DNA of 64,000 nt from the NCBI GenBank assembly GCA_029204045.2, contig CM055063.1:30366810-30430809 (forward strand), given 5' to 3'. The notes under the pieces were generated by a model that saw only the letters and a list, made by a program, of their open reading frames with translations, was not told the origin of the DNA and made no database searches. The stretch is from Tillandsia leiboldiana (lineage: Eukaryota; Streptophyta; Magnoliopsida; Poales; Bromeliaceae). Positions within the stretch are counted from its first letter, which is position 1. Every line of letters starts with the position of its first letter. Shown here one piece after another: positions 34,091 through 45,140 of the stretch. The position numbers and the translations under genes were made by a program.

Positions 34091-36688
34091 GGCTGCTACA
34101 GTAACATTCGGGCGCACCCTTTCGGACCGGGCTGCTACAGTAACCGGTTCGCTACAGTGCCCGAACCCGGTTCACTGCAGCCCGAAAACCGGGTTTGCTA
34201 CAGTACTTTCCGGGCGCCCGGTTCCCACTTTCGGGCGCCCGAAACTTGGGCCAAAGCCCAGTTTCGCCCGTTTTCGTCCGTTCTTGCCCGTTTCTCGCCC
34301 GTTTACGCTCAAATTTGACAGGCAGCCATGGTTTAACTTAATTTACCTCATGGTACTTAAACTTTTCAGTCTGGACCACCTCTGGGTCACCAAAAGTCCC
34401 ACTGTATTCGAATTCGCTGGCGGAGCCCGTTCTCGCTATCCGGGTGTCCGATCAACGCGAAACTTTTACCGTGGCCTCAAAACATATTTACGGAGCTCCC
34501 GTAATTTTCTAGGAATTTTCCGAGACTGTGAATTTTCCACTTATAATCTGGGCCCACTTTCTCACATAAGATTCTAGATATCTTATTTCAATCCCGATTT
34601 GGGCCCAATTCATTTCTCGGTCATTTATCACCTCAATAAACAATAGTATTTCATACTATTTTTATTTCCATCTATTTATATTCCAGTTTCCGGTTCACTA
34701 CATTCTACCCCCCTTAAAATAAGTTTCGTCCTCGAAACTTGAATCACATCTCGACTACTACTTAATCGAGAGGGAGGAATCTTGTCCCACTACTGGGTTC
34801 ACGGTATGTCGCTATTGGGCCTCAAATTGCCCGCTCGCCGAACCACACAAGCAACTCATCCATGAATCCCTATCGCAACTTAGGGACAAACTCAGGCCTA
34901 GTGTCTGGCCACTTTCACCAAGTAGGCGTGAGACACATTTGAGCACTTGCTCTCTCAATTGCCACAGCGGGCGAAGTCTCATCTTGCGAAATCTTCACTT
35001 TAATTCTGCGATCACTTTACCTTTCACAAGGCGGTTGCATCTGCAACTAACCGCATTTACCGCATTTTCCGGTTACTCCTCTGCCTGATGTGGAGTGCAG
35101 AGGCCAATCCTCAAGTTCTCAGCCATCACGCACGCTACTAGCGTTCTAAGTCCACGGGTTTTCAGCTAACCCGATATCTCGGACTACTAACAGGTTCACA
35201 GACCACGGTCCAATAGGGCCCATAGCCCAACGCTAGTCCCACACTGTGCAATAGCTCTCAGTAGGACGCAGATCCAAACGTCATACGGGTAGATCCACAC
35301 TTAGGATTACTACCCCAATACTCCCACTAGGAGCTACAGTACCTCAATCACTACTAGTTCTATGGCCTGGTCATGACGCACTCTCAGTGTACTAATAGCC
35401 TCAATGCTTACGCGTGGCATTCCACGTTCCCGGGTCATCGCTCGGACTACCGTCCCGACCAATCTCTCTCATGCCCCGCCATCAGGCCTCGGGCCGCTGT
35501 CTCTCACAGCCGACTGCGCCTGCCACTAGGCTACAGGCCCACAGTCCACAAACATGGTCCAGGCACGGGTCGTCCCCAAGCGAACCCGCTAATCGTCGCC
35601 ACGCGACCCCTATGCTCACTGAGCACATCCAACCAGCAAGTCGTCAATCCGTGACCCGTACTTTCAATCGACTCTAGCCACACTAGGCAAAGGCTAATAT
35701 GCCACCAGATCAGCTCTCTCTGGCTAAATGGTACCTGTGCTCCATGAGCACCCAAACAGTTGGGCGTCCTACGCCCCCAACGCTAACTCGCGAAAGTCCA
35801 ATGCTAAGCGATTTGCTTAAACACACCACGGCTCTCGTGCAACTCTCCCAACTAGGTTGAGGCACCACGCTAACTGTTTCACCAACTCTGGTGATTAACT
35901 CGCAAACCCGGTGGTGGCAACCCTTGCCATTATGCCGATCCCTCAGACCGGCGCCATAAAACTCCCGCTTACTTGCGAGGTTTTCGAATCTCGAAACCTA
36001 TCCTGGGTTTTACCAGCCCCACCATGCGGCACTCAGCCATGAAGACATGCCACACAGTTACTACCGTCATCAGGGCGAACTTTCGCCACTGGGCCCATAA
36101 TTCTTTCTTGCCCTAACCTTCAGGACACCGCACACTTGGCTCTCGCAACAAAGCGATCACCAGCGTTTCACGAGTCGGTCTCTCACTGGACCTCATCAAC
36201 TACACTTTGCCGGCAGACCAGCTGACGCAAGCTTACGGCATCTTTCACAGAAGGTGCAGGGTGCGCCGACAAAGGTTCAACGGCCACCTGCAACACCCTC
36301 TGCTGTTGCCTCTTAGCTTGATCTACTTCCCCTTTTCCTGAGATAATGACACTCGCCCCATCTAGGCGACGTAATCCGCTTCCCTGCCGGCGGGAAAACC
36401 TCCGCTTATTGGTAAGAAGCATCGGTCTGTCTGCTGGACCACATCAACTAGAGCGGTCTTCCGGACATCGCAGCTCGTGTACTTTGTTTGACTCATAGCG
36501 CCCTCCCCGGCACGAGTCCAACAAGCGCGTATCCCTGCGTGGTGTCATCGCTAATATGCACACCACAACGAGATGATTTGCCTCAAATTTTAGCCATTGA
36601 GCAACGCGTAATTTATATACCGACAACGAAGCTCGTCGACTCAATCATGCGAAAGTATAGGGGGGTTACTCCCTTTTCCATCTCCAAC

Positions 36689-36714
36689 ATTACGTTGTCG
36701 GCCGCCCACGTAAT
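36689..36714 (-). ncRNA. Leader stem-loop with self-complementary loop (element A)
   Basis: On the minus strand ATTACGTGG-GCGGCCGA-CAACGTAAT: 8 of 9 pairs, loop palindrome CGGCCG. One stem pair is changed on both sides relative to B, C and D, and the loop palindrome is changed symmetrically. Confidence 0.6.
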
Positions 36715-36873
36715 ATCCGAAAAATGAAAAGCTCGTCGCCCTCGATCAGTCCAACATCCTTTGTGGGAACAAATAACAACCAATCAATTACTTTCGCCCA
36801 AAAATTCACGCACTCTCTCGTGCTAAATCCTAGGGTCTCCCTAAGGCTCACTAACCACCTAGGACTAATCCTA

Positions 36874-36886
36874 GGCTCTGATACCA
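36874..36886 (-). promoter_or_regulatory. Primer-binding site of element A (tRNA-iMet)
   Basis: Minus-strand TGGTATCAGAGCC, 8 nt inside the 5' LTR end. Confidence 0.9.
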
Positions 36887-36894
36887 CTCTTATC

Positions 36895-38248
36895 TGTCAC
36901 GACCCGGGACCGACAATTTGTACGGTTCGGGCACGCCAACAGACCCGCCATCCGGGCACGTCCTCACTCTACCCGAAAGGAACGGTAACAACCCATCTCG
37001 AATCAAAACAATGCTTGTGATGAGATATAATATCAGAGTAAGATCACTACTAATTTAAAACTTCATTCAATAAACAAATAGTTAAGCCGATATGAAAGCA
37101 GGATAAGAATGAACCATAATAAACTTTATTACATGTTACATCTCTCAACTTACAATTACACAATATACAATGCCTTTACATAGATTCCTCACCATACAAG
37201 GTTCACTCAAGAACATATAAAAAGGGATACCTCTGCTAGATCCTCTAGGTCTCTATGCTTGCTGGGCCCTTGCCCCTGTCGTATACCTCGCGTCTGCCTC
37301 TGAACCGTCGCGATCGCTGCATCCATACCTGAACCTGTGGGGGGGGGGTGCACCCAAGGGGTGTGAGAACTTACGAGCGAGTTCCCAGTGGGTTCAAACC
37401 ACCGAGAAAAGTGTCCTACACCACTTGGTCCAATGGAAGCAACATAATAGTGCTAGGAAACTAAAAACCTCAATATCAAAATGCGGCTATGCATATACAT
37501 GATCACTACACTATCTGTGGTGTACTCATCGCCCCAGCACTACTCTGACTAGCCCCACTAGCTGCTAAGCACCGACTCGGCCACTATGCCGCTGTACATA
37601 GGGTAAACTAACCCGGCCACCCTGGCCACTCTATTTTTCTTTCTCTTTAGATTCTGGTGCTTTAGTTCAAGTTAACCCTCAGAAATTCTTATCAACGGCC
37701 CGAGCCCGGTAGTCCTGCTACCGCAAGATAAGGTTTTGAGGTTGCCGATAACACCCGTAAGTGTTACCCCGTCCTACGAAGTAAATGTGTTCTTCGGGCC
37801 ACGCTATCGGAGGGAGGGGCTTCCCTGCGTCCGATCCTGATGCACCCGGGAGAGGGCAAGCCGGTAACCTTTACGTCCCGCAGAACCACATTTCAACCTT
37901 CGAAGGCACGCCCGTTTTATTATCTTTATATTTTAGATAATTCGTCCTACGGCTGAGCGTCCCGAACGGGCCACTGCCGGGAGATGGATTAACTGCCCTA
38001 CCTCCAGCCTGGGTTGGCTCCACCGAGGATCTTTATGTTCTCTTTCTTTTCTGTTCTTTTTACTTTAGTTCTTAGCCTCTTTGCTTTTGAAACTTGCTTC
38101 CTTTTCTTGTTCACTCGAGCTTAAGCTCACGTTGCCACTGGCAATTACTATCATTCTTTCCTTTGAGCATCTAGCTCTTTGCTTTCACTTGAAGCCTTCC
38201 GAAAGTACTCTCGCTCGACAGGTCACGGCCCAGGGAGTCCTGCTCCAC
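36895..38248 (-). mobile_element. Element A 5' LTR, truncated by the gap
   Basis: Matches 29894 to about 31280 (U5 side) with many single-base indels, mostly in homopolymers. The rest is missing in the assembly gap. Confidence 0.92.
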
Positions 38249-38348
38249 NNNNNNNNNNNNNNNNNNNNNNNNNNNNNNNNNNNNNNNNNNNNNNNNNNNN
38301 NNNNNNNNNNNNNNNNNNNNNNNNNNNNNNNNNNNNNNNNNNNNNNNN
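38249..38348. other. Assembly gap, 100 N
   Basis: Exactly 100 N, the usual placeholder for a gap of unknown length. Flanks belong to different elements. Confidence 1.
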
Positions 38349-38412
38349 AGATGGCGGATCTGTTAGCGCGCCCGGTCCGCAGTTTTTCCGACCCCGGGGC
38401 GTTGGACGGGCA
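38349..38412 (+). mobile_element. Element D 5' LTR, last bases
   Basis: Matches 45138-45192 but with several one-to-three-base insertions or losses, as in uncorrected long-read sequence at a contig edge. Followed by the primer site. Confidence 0.8.
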
Positions 38413-38585
38413 GATTAGAGTGGTATCAGCCTAGGTTCTAGGTCATTGAGGACTAGAAACCCTAGGCTTGTGTTGGACATTAGGATGATACGTGAGAGTC
38501 GTGACTTTTAGCGAGAGTCCAGATGAAGTTTTTACCTCTCCCTCGGGTTGGGATGAGTGATTTGATATGTTATTCTCTCAAGGTG

Positions 38586-38611
38586 ATTATGTTGGCTGCA
38601 GACAACATAAT
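38586..38611 (+). ncRNA. Leader stem-loop with self-complementary loop (element D)
   Basis: ATTATGTTG-GCTGCAGA-CAACATAAT, a perfect 9-bp stem, 165 nt after the primer site. Confidence 0.6.
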
Positions 38612-38704
38612 ACTTTAGGAAGGATAACAGATTTTAGACTCTCGCTGGATTGGGTCGTGTGGTTGTTGTGTCCTGATGTTTGTTTTTTGGTTCAGTTACT
38701 TGCG

Positions 38705-39262
38705 ATGCCGCCGAGGCGTCGTGTAGCGACGAGCGGGCGTTTGACCTCAGCTGAGGAGCCCGGATGGCGGGCTGCCGAGCAGGCTAGGCAGGGTGAGGTA
38801 CAGGATCTGCGGGCTCGGGTGGCCCAGACGTCGGAGGCGTTGCGGCGCCAGGAGAAGAACATGGAGCGTGTGTTGCGCATGTTTGAGCTGAGAGCATCTC
38901 CCGAGGTATCGCCAGTAGTACTCCAGCCGCGACTTTGACGATTTCGACCCTGGTCACACCACTGATGGTGCAGGAGCAGCGAGAGGTTGTCAACCGGTTA
39001 TTCTACTTCACCCAGTCCCATCCCCTGCAGATTTTGGGATTTAAGTTGGGGGCCTTGGGAGGCCGAGAACTGGATCGCTGCTATGGAAAAGCTGTTCAAG
39101 GATTTGTTCATCCTGGAGAAGCTTCAGGGCGCGGGATCTTGCGCCTTCCGTTTGGGACGCGAGAGTTGGTGGCGTCGGGTTCGTCCTGTTGGACCACCGG
39201 GAGCGAGTTTCCGCGAGGGTGGAGTAGTGGGCCCCTTGTCACCCAGATTGAGGCTTAGAGGT
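38705..39262 (+). pseudogene. gag: Element D gag remnant
   Basis: Starts MPPRRRVATSG and keeps the coiled segment VQDLRARVAQTSEALRRQE, closely matching element C's gag N-terminus; the frame ends at TGA 38936-38938. The gag core reappears in other frames (AENWIAAMEKLFKDLF, WWRRVRPVGPPGASF) to about 39262, followed by a breakdown of similarity. At least two frameshifts are needed. Confidence 0.8.
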
Positions 39263-40009
39263 TGATTTTGTTGAGAGGGGACTGCACCTGGATATCTATC
39301 TCCTTGTGTATGCTCGGCGAGTGCCGACCGTTGGTGCAGCGATTAGGCATGTGCGATGGATTGACCGGGGATCACTGATCACGTCCAGGAGGGACGGAGA
39401 TCGAGGAACCAGCTCCAGAGAGAGAGTCTCCCAGTATTGCCTGATTTCGGGATAGTGGAGTGGATCGAGGTTGCCATGGTGCCAGCCCCAGGATCATGTG
39501 TCTCAGAGGAGACAGAGACCTGGAGGTTCTCGGCGTTGAGGTGCCGAGATAGTGGATTGGAGACCGAGATAGTGGTCGACATGGTTATGGAACCTTGCAG
39601 TCGAGATTGTGCCCGGCTAGTGTTCAGAACCCGGTAGGGGCTTTTTGAGCTTGCCTTGCGGTCAAGTGGATTGGCTGAGGCCTGCGATTGTTAGTATTTG
39701 AAGAATCGAGTTCTCCAGCTGTGTTGGAACGGGTTAGCAGCCGGACCCGTCGTGGACATTTGGATTTGTTTCCGAAGTGGCTTAGAGCTTCAAGATCACT
39801 GGAGGTTGGTGCAGCAACTCCTAGAGGGGAGATGTTGGTTGCCTAATCGAGAGTTGTACCTGCGAGACTTGATTGTTTTGGTTGCTAAGGAGCAACGGAG
39901 GAGTTTTTGCCTTTTGGAGACTTCGATCTTTTGGAAGCCACCAGCCGCAGAGGTTTATGTTTATAGACTTGAGTTTACGCGGGGAGTTTGGACCGTGATT
40001 TTTCGTCTG

Positions 40010-40200
40010 GTAGGAAGAAGTGTAATTGAACCCTCGCACTTTATCGGCTTTTCTTCGTTGGAGTCGAACAAGGATTTGAGCTATTTGAAGCAACCGAAGA
40101 AATTCTTACTTGTGAAGTTATGGAATTTACGGTTGAGTTTACCCAGTGAAGGTTCGGCGATGCCAGTATGTTGAGTTAGAGCGACCACCTGAGGGCCGAG
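40010..40200 (+). pseudogene. Element D pol C-terminal remnant
   Basis: The frame VGRSVIEPSHFIGFSSLES...LSYLKQP aligns with element C's RRYVFDPSHVIDFTSLG...LAYEERP, the linker before the chromodomain-like tail. It places the 3' edge of D's internal deletion. Confidence 0.65.
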
Positions 40201-40890
40201 AGGATGAGTTGGGTTGCCGATCGGTGGGCGCCAGGTTAGCGGATCGCTTGGTACTTGGTATGACTTCCTTTCCTTGTGGTTGAGATCAGAGTTTTGCACC
40301 CCTACCTGGTTGAGTTGGTGGACTGTGGTTTTGGGTTGCGGCCACAGCAGGGACAACTTCAACATCTCTCTCTCCTTGTTTTCCCGTTTTATCGCCGAAA
40401 ATAGCGGCAGAGCGAAAAATTTCGAAGGATTACTCCAGAAATGGAGGCGATGCTGGAACCTGTTCTTGTTTTGATCGGGGCGAAAGCATCGGTCCGTTGG
40501 AAATTTTGGACTCTTCGCTATTTTCGGCTGCTTTTCTTTTGAGAGAGAGTTGGAGTTGATGATTTCCCGATGTAAGTTTCTTGGGGTAGGGTGTGTGTTT
40601 TAGTTTCGAGGACGAAACCTTTTGAAGGAGGGGAGAGTGTAAAGTACCGGGGCATTGGATAGCGCGCCGACCACACAGATGGCTTGGAGCAGAGAGAATG
40701 CCTTGAGCATGTTGTATCTGAGGTTACAGTTGATGCCGGGTTGATTCGGATCAACGCGGAAGCTCCAGCTCGATTCGGGGTTTTCCGGGCTTTGTAGGCC
40801 GATTAAGGATGAGATTGGAAATTTCCGACTTCACCGTGGAGCGCCGGAAATTCAGGAACACTTGGAATAGGTGTACTTTCAGATTACAGC

Positions 40891-41209
40891 GAGGTTCGGG
40901 AGGTTCCGGACTGACGCGAAGGGCCCGGAGGCAAAAAGTGAGTCGGAAACTGGCAATTTTGGAGCCGGTAATGGATTTGAGCACCCCGACTCAACGGATA
41001 AGCTTTTTGAGGAGAAAAAGCTGTGGACACGTGTACTTTTGATTTACAGCGAGGTTCGGGAGGTTCCGGACTGACGCGAAGGGCCCGGAGGCAAAAAGTG
41101 AGTCGGAACTGGCAATTTTGGAGCCGGTAATGGATTTGAGCACCCCGACTCAACGGATAAGCTTTTTGAGGAGAAAAAGCTGTGGACACGTGTACTTTTG
41201 ATTTACAGC
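40891..41209. repeat. Tandem 160-bp duplication in D 3' U3
   Basis: Units 40891-41050 and 41051-41209, almost identical, each containing GTGGACACGTGTAC. The 5' LTR (about 2430-2590) has only one unit. Confidence 0.93.
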
Positions 41210-41321
41210 GGAGTTCGGGAGGTTCCGGGCAGTGGCGGAGAGCCCGAAGGCAAAAAGTGAGTTGGAGTTGGAGTTTGGAGTTAATTAATTAATGGATTTA
41301 ATTAATTAAAGCTTTATGCTT

Positions 41322-41329
41322 TATATAAA
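41322..41329 (+). promoter_or_regulatory. TATA box of D 3' LTR
   Basis: TATATAAA, followed by a purine-rich leader at 41350-41440. Confidence 0.75.
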
Positions 41330-41514
41330 GCTGCCTCCACCCTCCTCTGCAGCAGAGAGAAGAAAGAAAGAAAAAGAGAAAGAAAGAAAGGAAAGGAAAA
41401 GAGAGGAAAAGGAAGAAGAAAAGGAAGAAGAGGAGTTTTGAGCCGATCGTGGATTTTTGGACTCGCCGTTGGAGGCCGTGCGAAGCTCATGGGCGTGCGA
41501 CGTGCGACGACGAG

Positions 41515-41516
41515 GT
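41515..41516 (+). promoter_or_regulatory. Candidate 5' splice site in D LTR
   Basis: ACGAG|GTAAGT, a near-ideal plant donor. Paired with the acceptor ending at 45103 it would remove 3589 bp. Confidence 0.5.
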
Positions 41517-41769
41517 AAGTAATTTCTCTTTTTGAGGTTTTTTCGGTGTTTTGGAGCTTTGAGGATTTTTAATTGGTGTTTAAAAATCATGAAAAATGTG
41601 GATTCTTGGATTTTTGGGATTTTTGGATTTTATCGGATTTTGGGTTTTTTTCTGGGTTTTGCCGTCGCCGGCGGCCGCGCGCGCGCGCAACGGCGCACGC
41701 GCGGCGCCAGGGTGCTGCTATTGGCAGCACCCTGTGGCGGTGCCGCTGGGCGCGGCGCCGCGTGCAGCA

Positions 41770-42290
41770 AAGTGCTGCACGCGGCGCTGCCTGGCCGCGC
41801 GCAGGGGCGCGCGGCAGGGCCGCGCGCAAGTTCGCGCGGCGCTGCCTGGCCGCGCGCAGGGGCGCGCGGCACCTCCTGGCCGCGCGCTGGTGCGCGCGTC
41901 AGGGCCGCGCGCAGGGGCGCGCGGCACCTCCTGGCCAGCGCGCAGGCGCGCGCGGCAGGGGCCGCGCGCAGGGGCGCGCGGCAGGGGCCGCGCGCGTGCG
42001 CGCGGGCCCTCCTGGCCGCGCGCAGGCACGCGCGGCAGGGGCCGCGCGCGGGGGGCGCGCGGCAGGGCCGCGCGCGTGCGCGCGGGCCCTCCTGGCCGCG
42101 CGCAGGGGCGCGCGGCAGGGCCGCGCTCGGGGGCGCGCGGGAGGGCCGCGCGCGTGCGCGCGGGCCCTCCTGGCCGCGCGCGGGCGCGCGCGGCAGGGCC
42201 GCGCGGCAGGGCGGCGCGCGGGCCCGCGCGCAGCGCCGCTGGGCGCCGCGCGCAGCGCCGCTGGGCGCCGCGCGCAGCGCCGCTGGGCGC
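41770..42290. repeat. GC-rich minisatellite, D 3' LTR
   Basis: Same array as 1270-1860 in opposite orientation; units contain CGCGCGGGCCCTCCTGGCCG. Lengths differ between LTRs. Confidence 0.85.
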
Positions 42291-42469
42291 TGCGCGGTGC
42301 GCTCCGGCACCGCGCAGCAGGCCGCTGCGCGGCGCCGCTTGGTTGGGCGGCGTGCGGCGGGCCTCCCTCGTCGCGCGGCTGGTTTTTCGCCGCTCGACGT
42401 GCTCCCGGGACAGTGGTGGCGCCTCGGTTTGCGTGCCGGCGTCGTTGTTTCCCACCGTCGGCCGCTGTT

Positions 42470-42755
42470 TTCGCGAGGGGTTTTCGCGCTGGTTTCGCGC
42501 TGTTTTTGCGCAGGTTTTCGCGCCGTTTCACGCAGGTTTTCGCGCAGGTTTTCGCGCCGTTTCGCGCAGTTTTCGCGCAGGTTTTCGCGCCGTTACGCGC
42601 AGGTTTTCGCGCAGTTTTCGCGCTGGTTTTCGCGCAGTTTTCGCGCAGGTTTTCGCGCCGTTTCGCGCAGGTTTTCGCTCAGTTTTCGCGCAGGTTTTCG
42701 CGCCGTTTCGCGCAGGTTTTCGCGCAGGTTTTCGCCGTTTTTCGCGAGCAGTTTG
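42470..42755. repeat. Minisatellite GCAGGTTTTCGCGC, D 3' LTR
   Basis: Counterpart of 795-1100. Confidence 0.85.
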
Positions 42756-42849
42756 CGAGCGGTTTAGCGCGTTGTTCGAGCAGACTTCGCGAGCAGTTTG
42801 AGCAGTTTTCGCTGGCTTTTCGCAAGCTGTTTTTGAGCAGTTTTTGCGC

Positions 42850-42975
42850 CGACGGGGCTGTTTTCGCCGTCGGGCGCTGGTTTTCGCCGACGGGCTGTTT
42901 TTCGCCGTCGGGCGCTGTTTTTTTTCGCTGACGGAGGCTGTTTTCGCCGACGGAGGCTGTTTTTCGCCGTCGGAT
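42850..42975. repeat. Minisatellite GCTGTTTTCGCCGTC, D 3' LTR
   Basis: Counterpart of 578-705. Confidence 0.8.
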
Positions 42976-45067
42976 GCTCGGTTTTGACTGTGTGGATTGA
43001 TTTTTGCGTTTTCTTCGCTTCTGACAGCTTGCGGTGCGGTTTTAGCTTCCGCGGAGCGCGCGGTCGTGTGGTTGGTCGCCGCGTGCTCCGTTTTGCGTGC
43101 GGCTTCTTTCATCGGGCTTCGTGTTTCGTGCGGACCCCTTGGAGGCCAGGTAAGCCGCTGTGCCAATTGCAAGTGTCGACGAGCAATTGGTGGCTTTCTG
43201 AGGTGGGTTGGTGTTCTCTCCAAGTCTACGGACTTCCTTCTAATTCTAATGTTTTAGGATTGCATGCTAGTTTAAGTATTTTTCTTGGAACTTAACTAGC
43301 ACCCCCGTCATATGTGCATGATTTTGACCAGACCATTTGTGAACCTTAATTTGGGCTAGGTTCCTTTATGCTTTAGACATCCCGCACTTTTCTTATCCTT
43401 CGGGACTTAGAGTTTCCTCGCCCGGGTAGTGGGCCGAGTGGTCAGAGTGTGTGGGACGGGTGTTGCACTCGGGCCCGGGGGGCCGAGTGGGGTCTGGTGG
43501 CTGGGTTAGGCCAGTGTTAGTGTTTTGGGGAACCGTTTCTGATAAACGGTGGTCCCGGGGGTTTTTCTTTCCACTGTTCTTCTCGTCACCACCAGGTTGG
43601 GATCGTGGTGCACGTGTGTTAGCAGGACCTTGAACCCAGAACCTTTTTGGATAAATACATGATTTTAGTCAGCTAATGTTTCTTCCAAGCCTCGCAAGGT
43701 TGTCTGAGTCTGTTCTCGTCCGTTGGGACGAAGGCATCAGCTCTTCGAGGCTTGGGGCATAAAACTTGATTTCAAAGGGTTTTCCTAAAAAGACTAAAAA
43801 TCATTATAAAGATGGCTTTCTCTCAGATCGAATGATTTTTCTGAAATAAATGACATGGTTTCTTATAAACTTATCCACCCGAGCGGATTCGAGTGATCTG
43901 GGTTCTAAGGGCTGCTTTCTCTCTTGGGGACGTAGATGTTAGTCTCCCTGGGTTTCGGACCCTTCGTAAATCTGGCCGTGGAGTAGCTCCGGCCGTGAGT
44001 TGAGTGTTGAGTTCAGTGGAGTTGTGTTGTGGGAGCCGTGGGAGAGACGGTGGTCCCAGCTGTGTAGTACCTTCGTGGAGTGGGTCTGTGTTGTGAGATT
44101 GAGTCGTGGAGGGTTCTCCGACTGAGTTTGTGCTTTGAGCATCGAGATACCGATCTGTTTGATCGAGGACCACAGCCTGCAGGAGCCACTTGTGAGACAG
44201 TGATACTGATGAGATACTTGAGTTCGGTGGGGTCGCACCCCTCGAACCACGCCCCGGGTGCGTTGATGATTCCGAGCCTGATGAGGCTGCGATGATGATA
44301 CCGAGCCTGACGAGGCTGCGATGATGCGCCTAGTTCATATACTAGTGGTCGCTTGATACCCCTGGCCGTGCTACCATGGGGTCACTGTGTGAGATATTGA
44401 GTTTGTCCGTTGGGACACCCTGGTTGATACACCAGGGGGCGCAGGCTTGACTCGACTGGACCCGGGTGGGGAGTCGCTGAGATTTGTGATGTGCTGAGAG
44501 AGTGATGGTGTAGCATGTGTCATAGTAGAGCGTCTTGGGCTTAGTACTTGTGACATGTTGTCAGCTGTGAGTGACTGCATACCATCATCCATAGTCTCTT
44601 CTTGTTGAGCATTGTAGATAGAGGCATGATAGCTGTAGATTCTTTTCCAGCTTATTTATATTTCTCATCAGTCTTTTCTCTATCTTATGCCTCTGGTAGA
44701 CTTAGTGGGCAGACCGTGGTTCTTGGAGACGGTACCCACTGAGAACTACTGTAGGATGTAGTTCTCACACCCTCTGTCGGTGACAGGTTGCTGAGGCTTT
44801 CTTCCGTTCCTGCTGTGCTTGACTGGACGGACCGAGGACAGGGAGTCGCGTGATAGTTCCCTACCAGCATTGTTACTTTAGAGAGAGGTAGATGTACCAT
44901 CCCGGATTGTGGGAGTTGGTTATGTTTCCTGTTTAGCTATCTCCCCTTGGATTTGTAGATGTTGTATAGGTGCACTTCTTTTTGTATCATCTGATTTTGG
45001 GAGATAGGCTATGAGTTGTAGCAGCTTGTAGTTGAGAAAAAATTTATAGTACAGCTTTTTATCCGCT

Positions 45068-45140
45068 CTGATATCTGTGTAGCTGTAGTTTTGTCTTTTG
45101 CAGGCTAGACGCTTCGTCTGTACGGCAGTTTCCGTACAGA
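45068..45140 (+). other. Branch motif, 3' splice site and U5 hairpin of D 3' LTR
   Basis: CTGAT at 45068-45072, acceptor TCTTTTGCAG ending at 45103, then TCTGTACGG-CAGTTT-CCGTACAGA at 45117-45140, a perfect 9-bp stem. Confidence 0.65.

Larger units (their letters stand above)
29894..34702 (-). mobile_element. Element A 3' LTR (4.8 kb)
   Basis: On the minus strand it starts TGTAGTGAACC at 34702 and ends GGGTCGTGACA at 29894. Its U5 part is duplicated at 36895-38248, the 5' LTR. It contains a U3 with an ERSE site and GCTACAGTA motifs, a BamHI-like minisatellite, TATA 33424-33430, a donor-like site 33241-33242, a long array of GCACGCAAAACGG motifs, a CT-rich central part and a G homopolymer. 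No coding sequence. It inserted inside element B's primer site; ATGAT at 29889-29893 is the expected target duplication, but the partner lies beyond the gap. Confidence 0.9.
34703..36894 (-). mobile_element. Element A internal region, non-coding
   Basis: 2192 bp between the two LTRs. On the minus strand it has a primer site (36874-36886), the leader hairpin, a weak gag-like frame at 36183-36422 (a Gln-rich QAKRQQQRVLQ segment) and the polypurine tract before 34702. No RT, integrase or protease motif was found on either strand. The size nearly equals D's interior, so A also looks like a non-autonomous derivative needing proteins in trans. Confidence 0.75.
38413..40637 (+). mobile_element. Element D internal region, deletion derivative
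   Basis: 2.2 kb between the LTRs: primer site (about 38421-38430, two bases short), leader hairpin, gag start, part of the gag core, then directly sequence matching the pol C-terminus, then polypurine tract GAAGGAGGGGAGAG. PR, RT, RNase H and most of integrase are absent. D must have relied on proteins from a relative such as element C. Confidence 0.8.

Noticed and set aside
33731..34577. 255-codon and 195-codon ORFs
   Set aside because: Made by the CCTCGGGATCCGTGCC minisatellite; repeats translate as SGSVP and similar in several frames.
38081..38434. ORF spanning the gap
   Set aside because: Runs through 100 N joining two unrelated contig ends.
41532..43223. Mirror-image long ORFs in the D 3' LTR
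   Set aside because: Same repeat artefact as in 329-2055.
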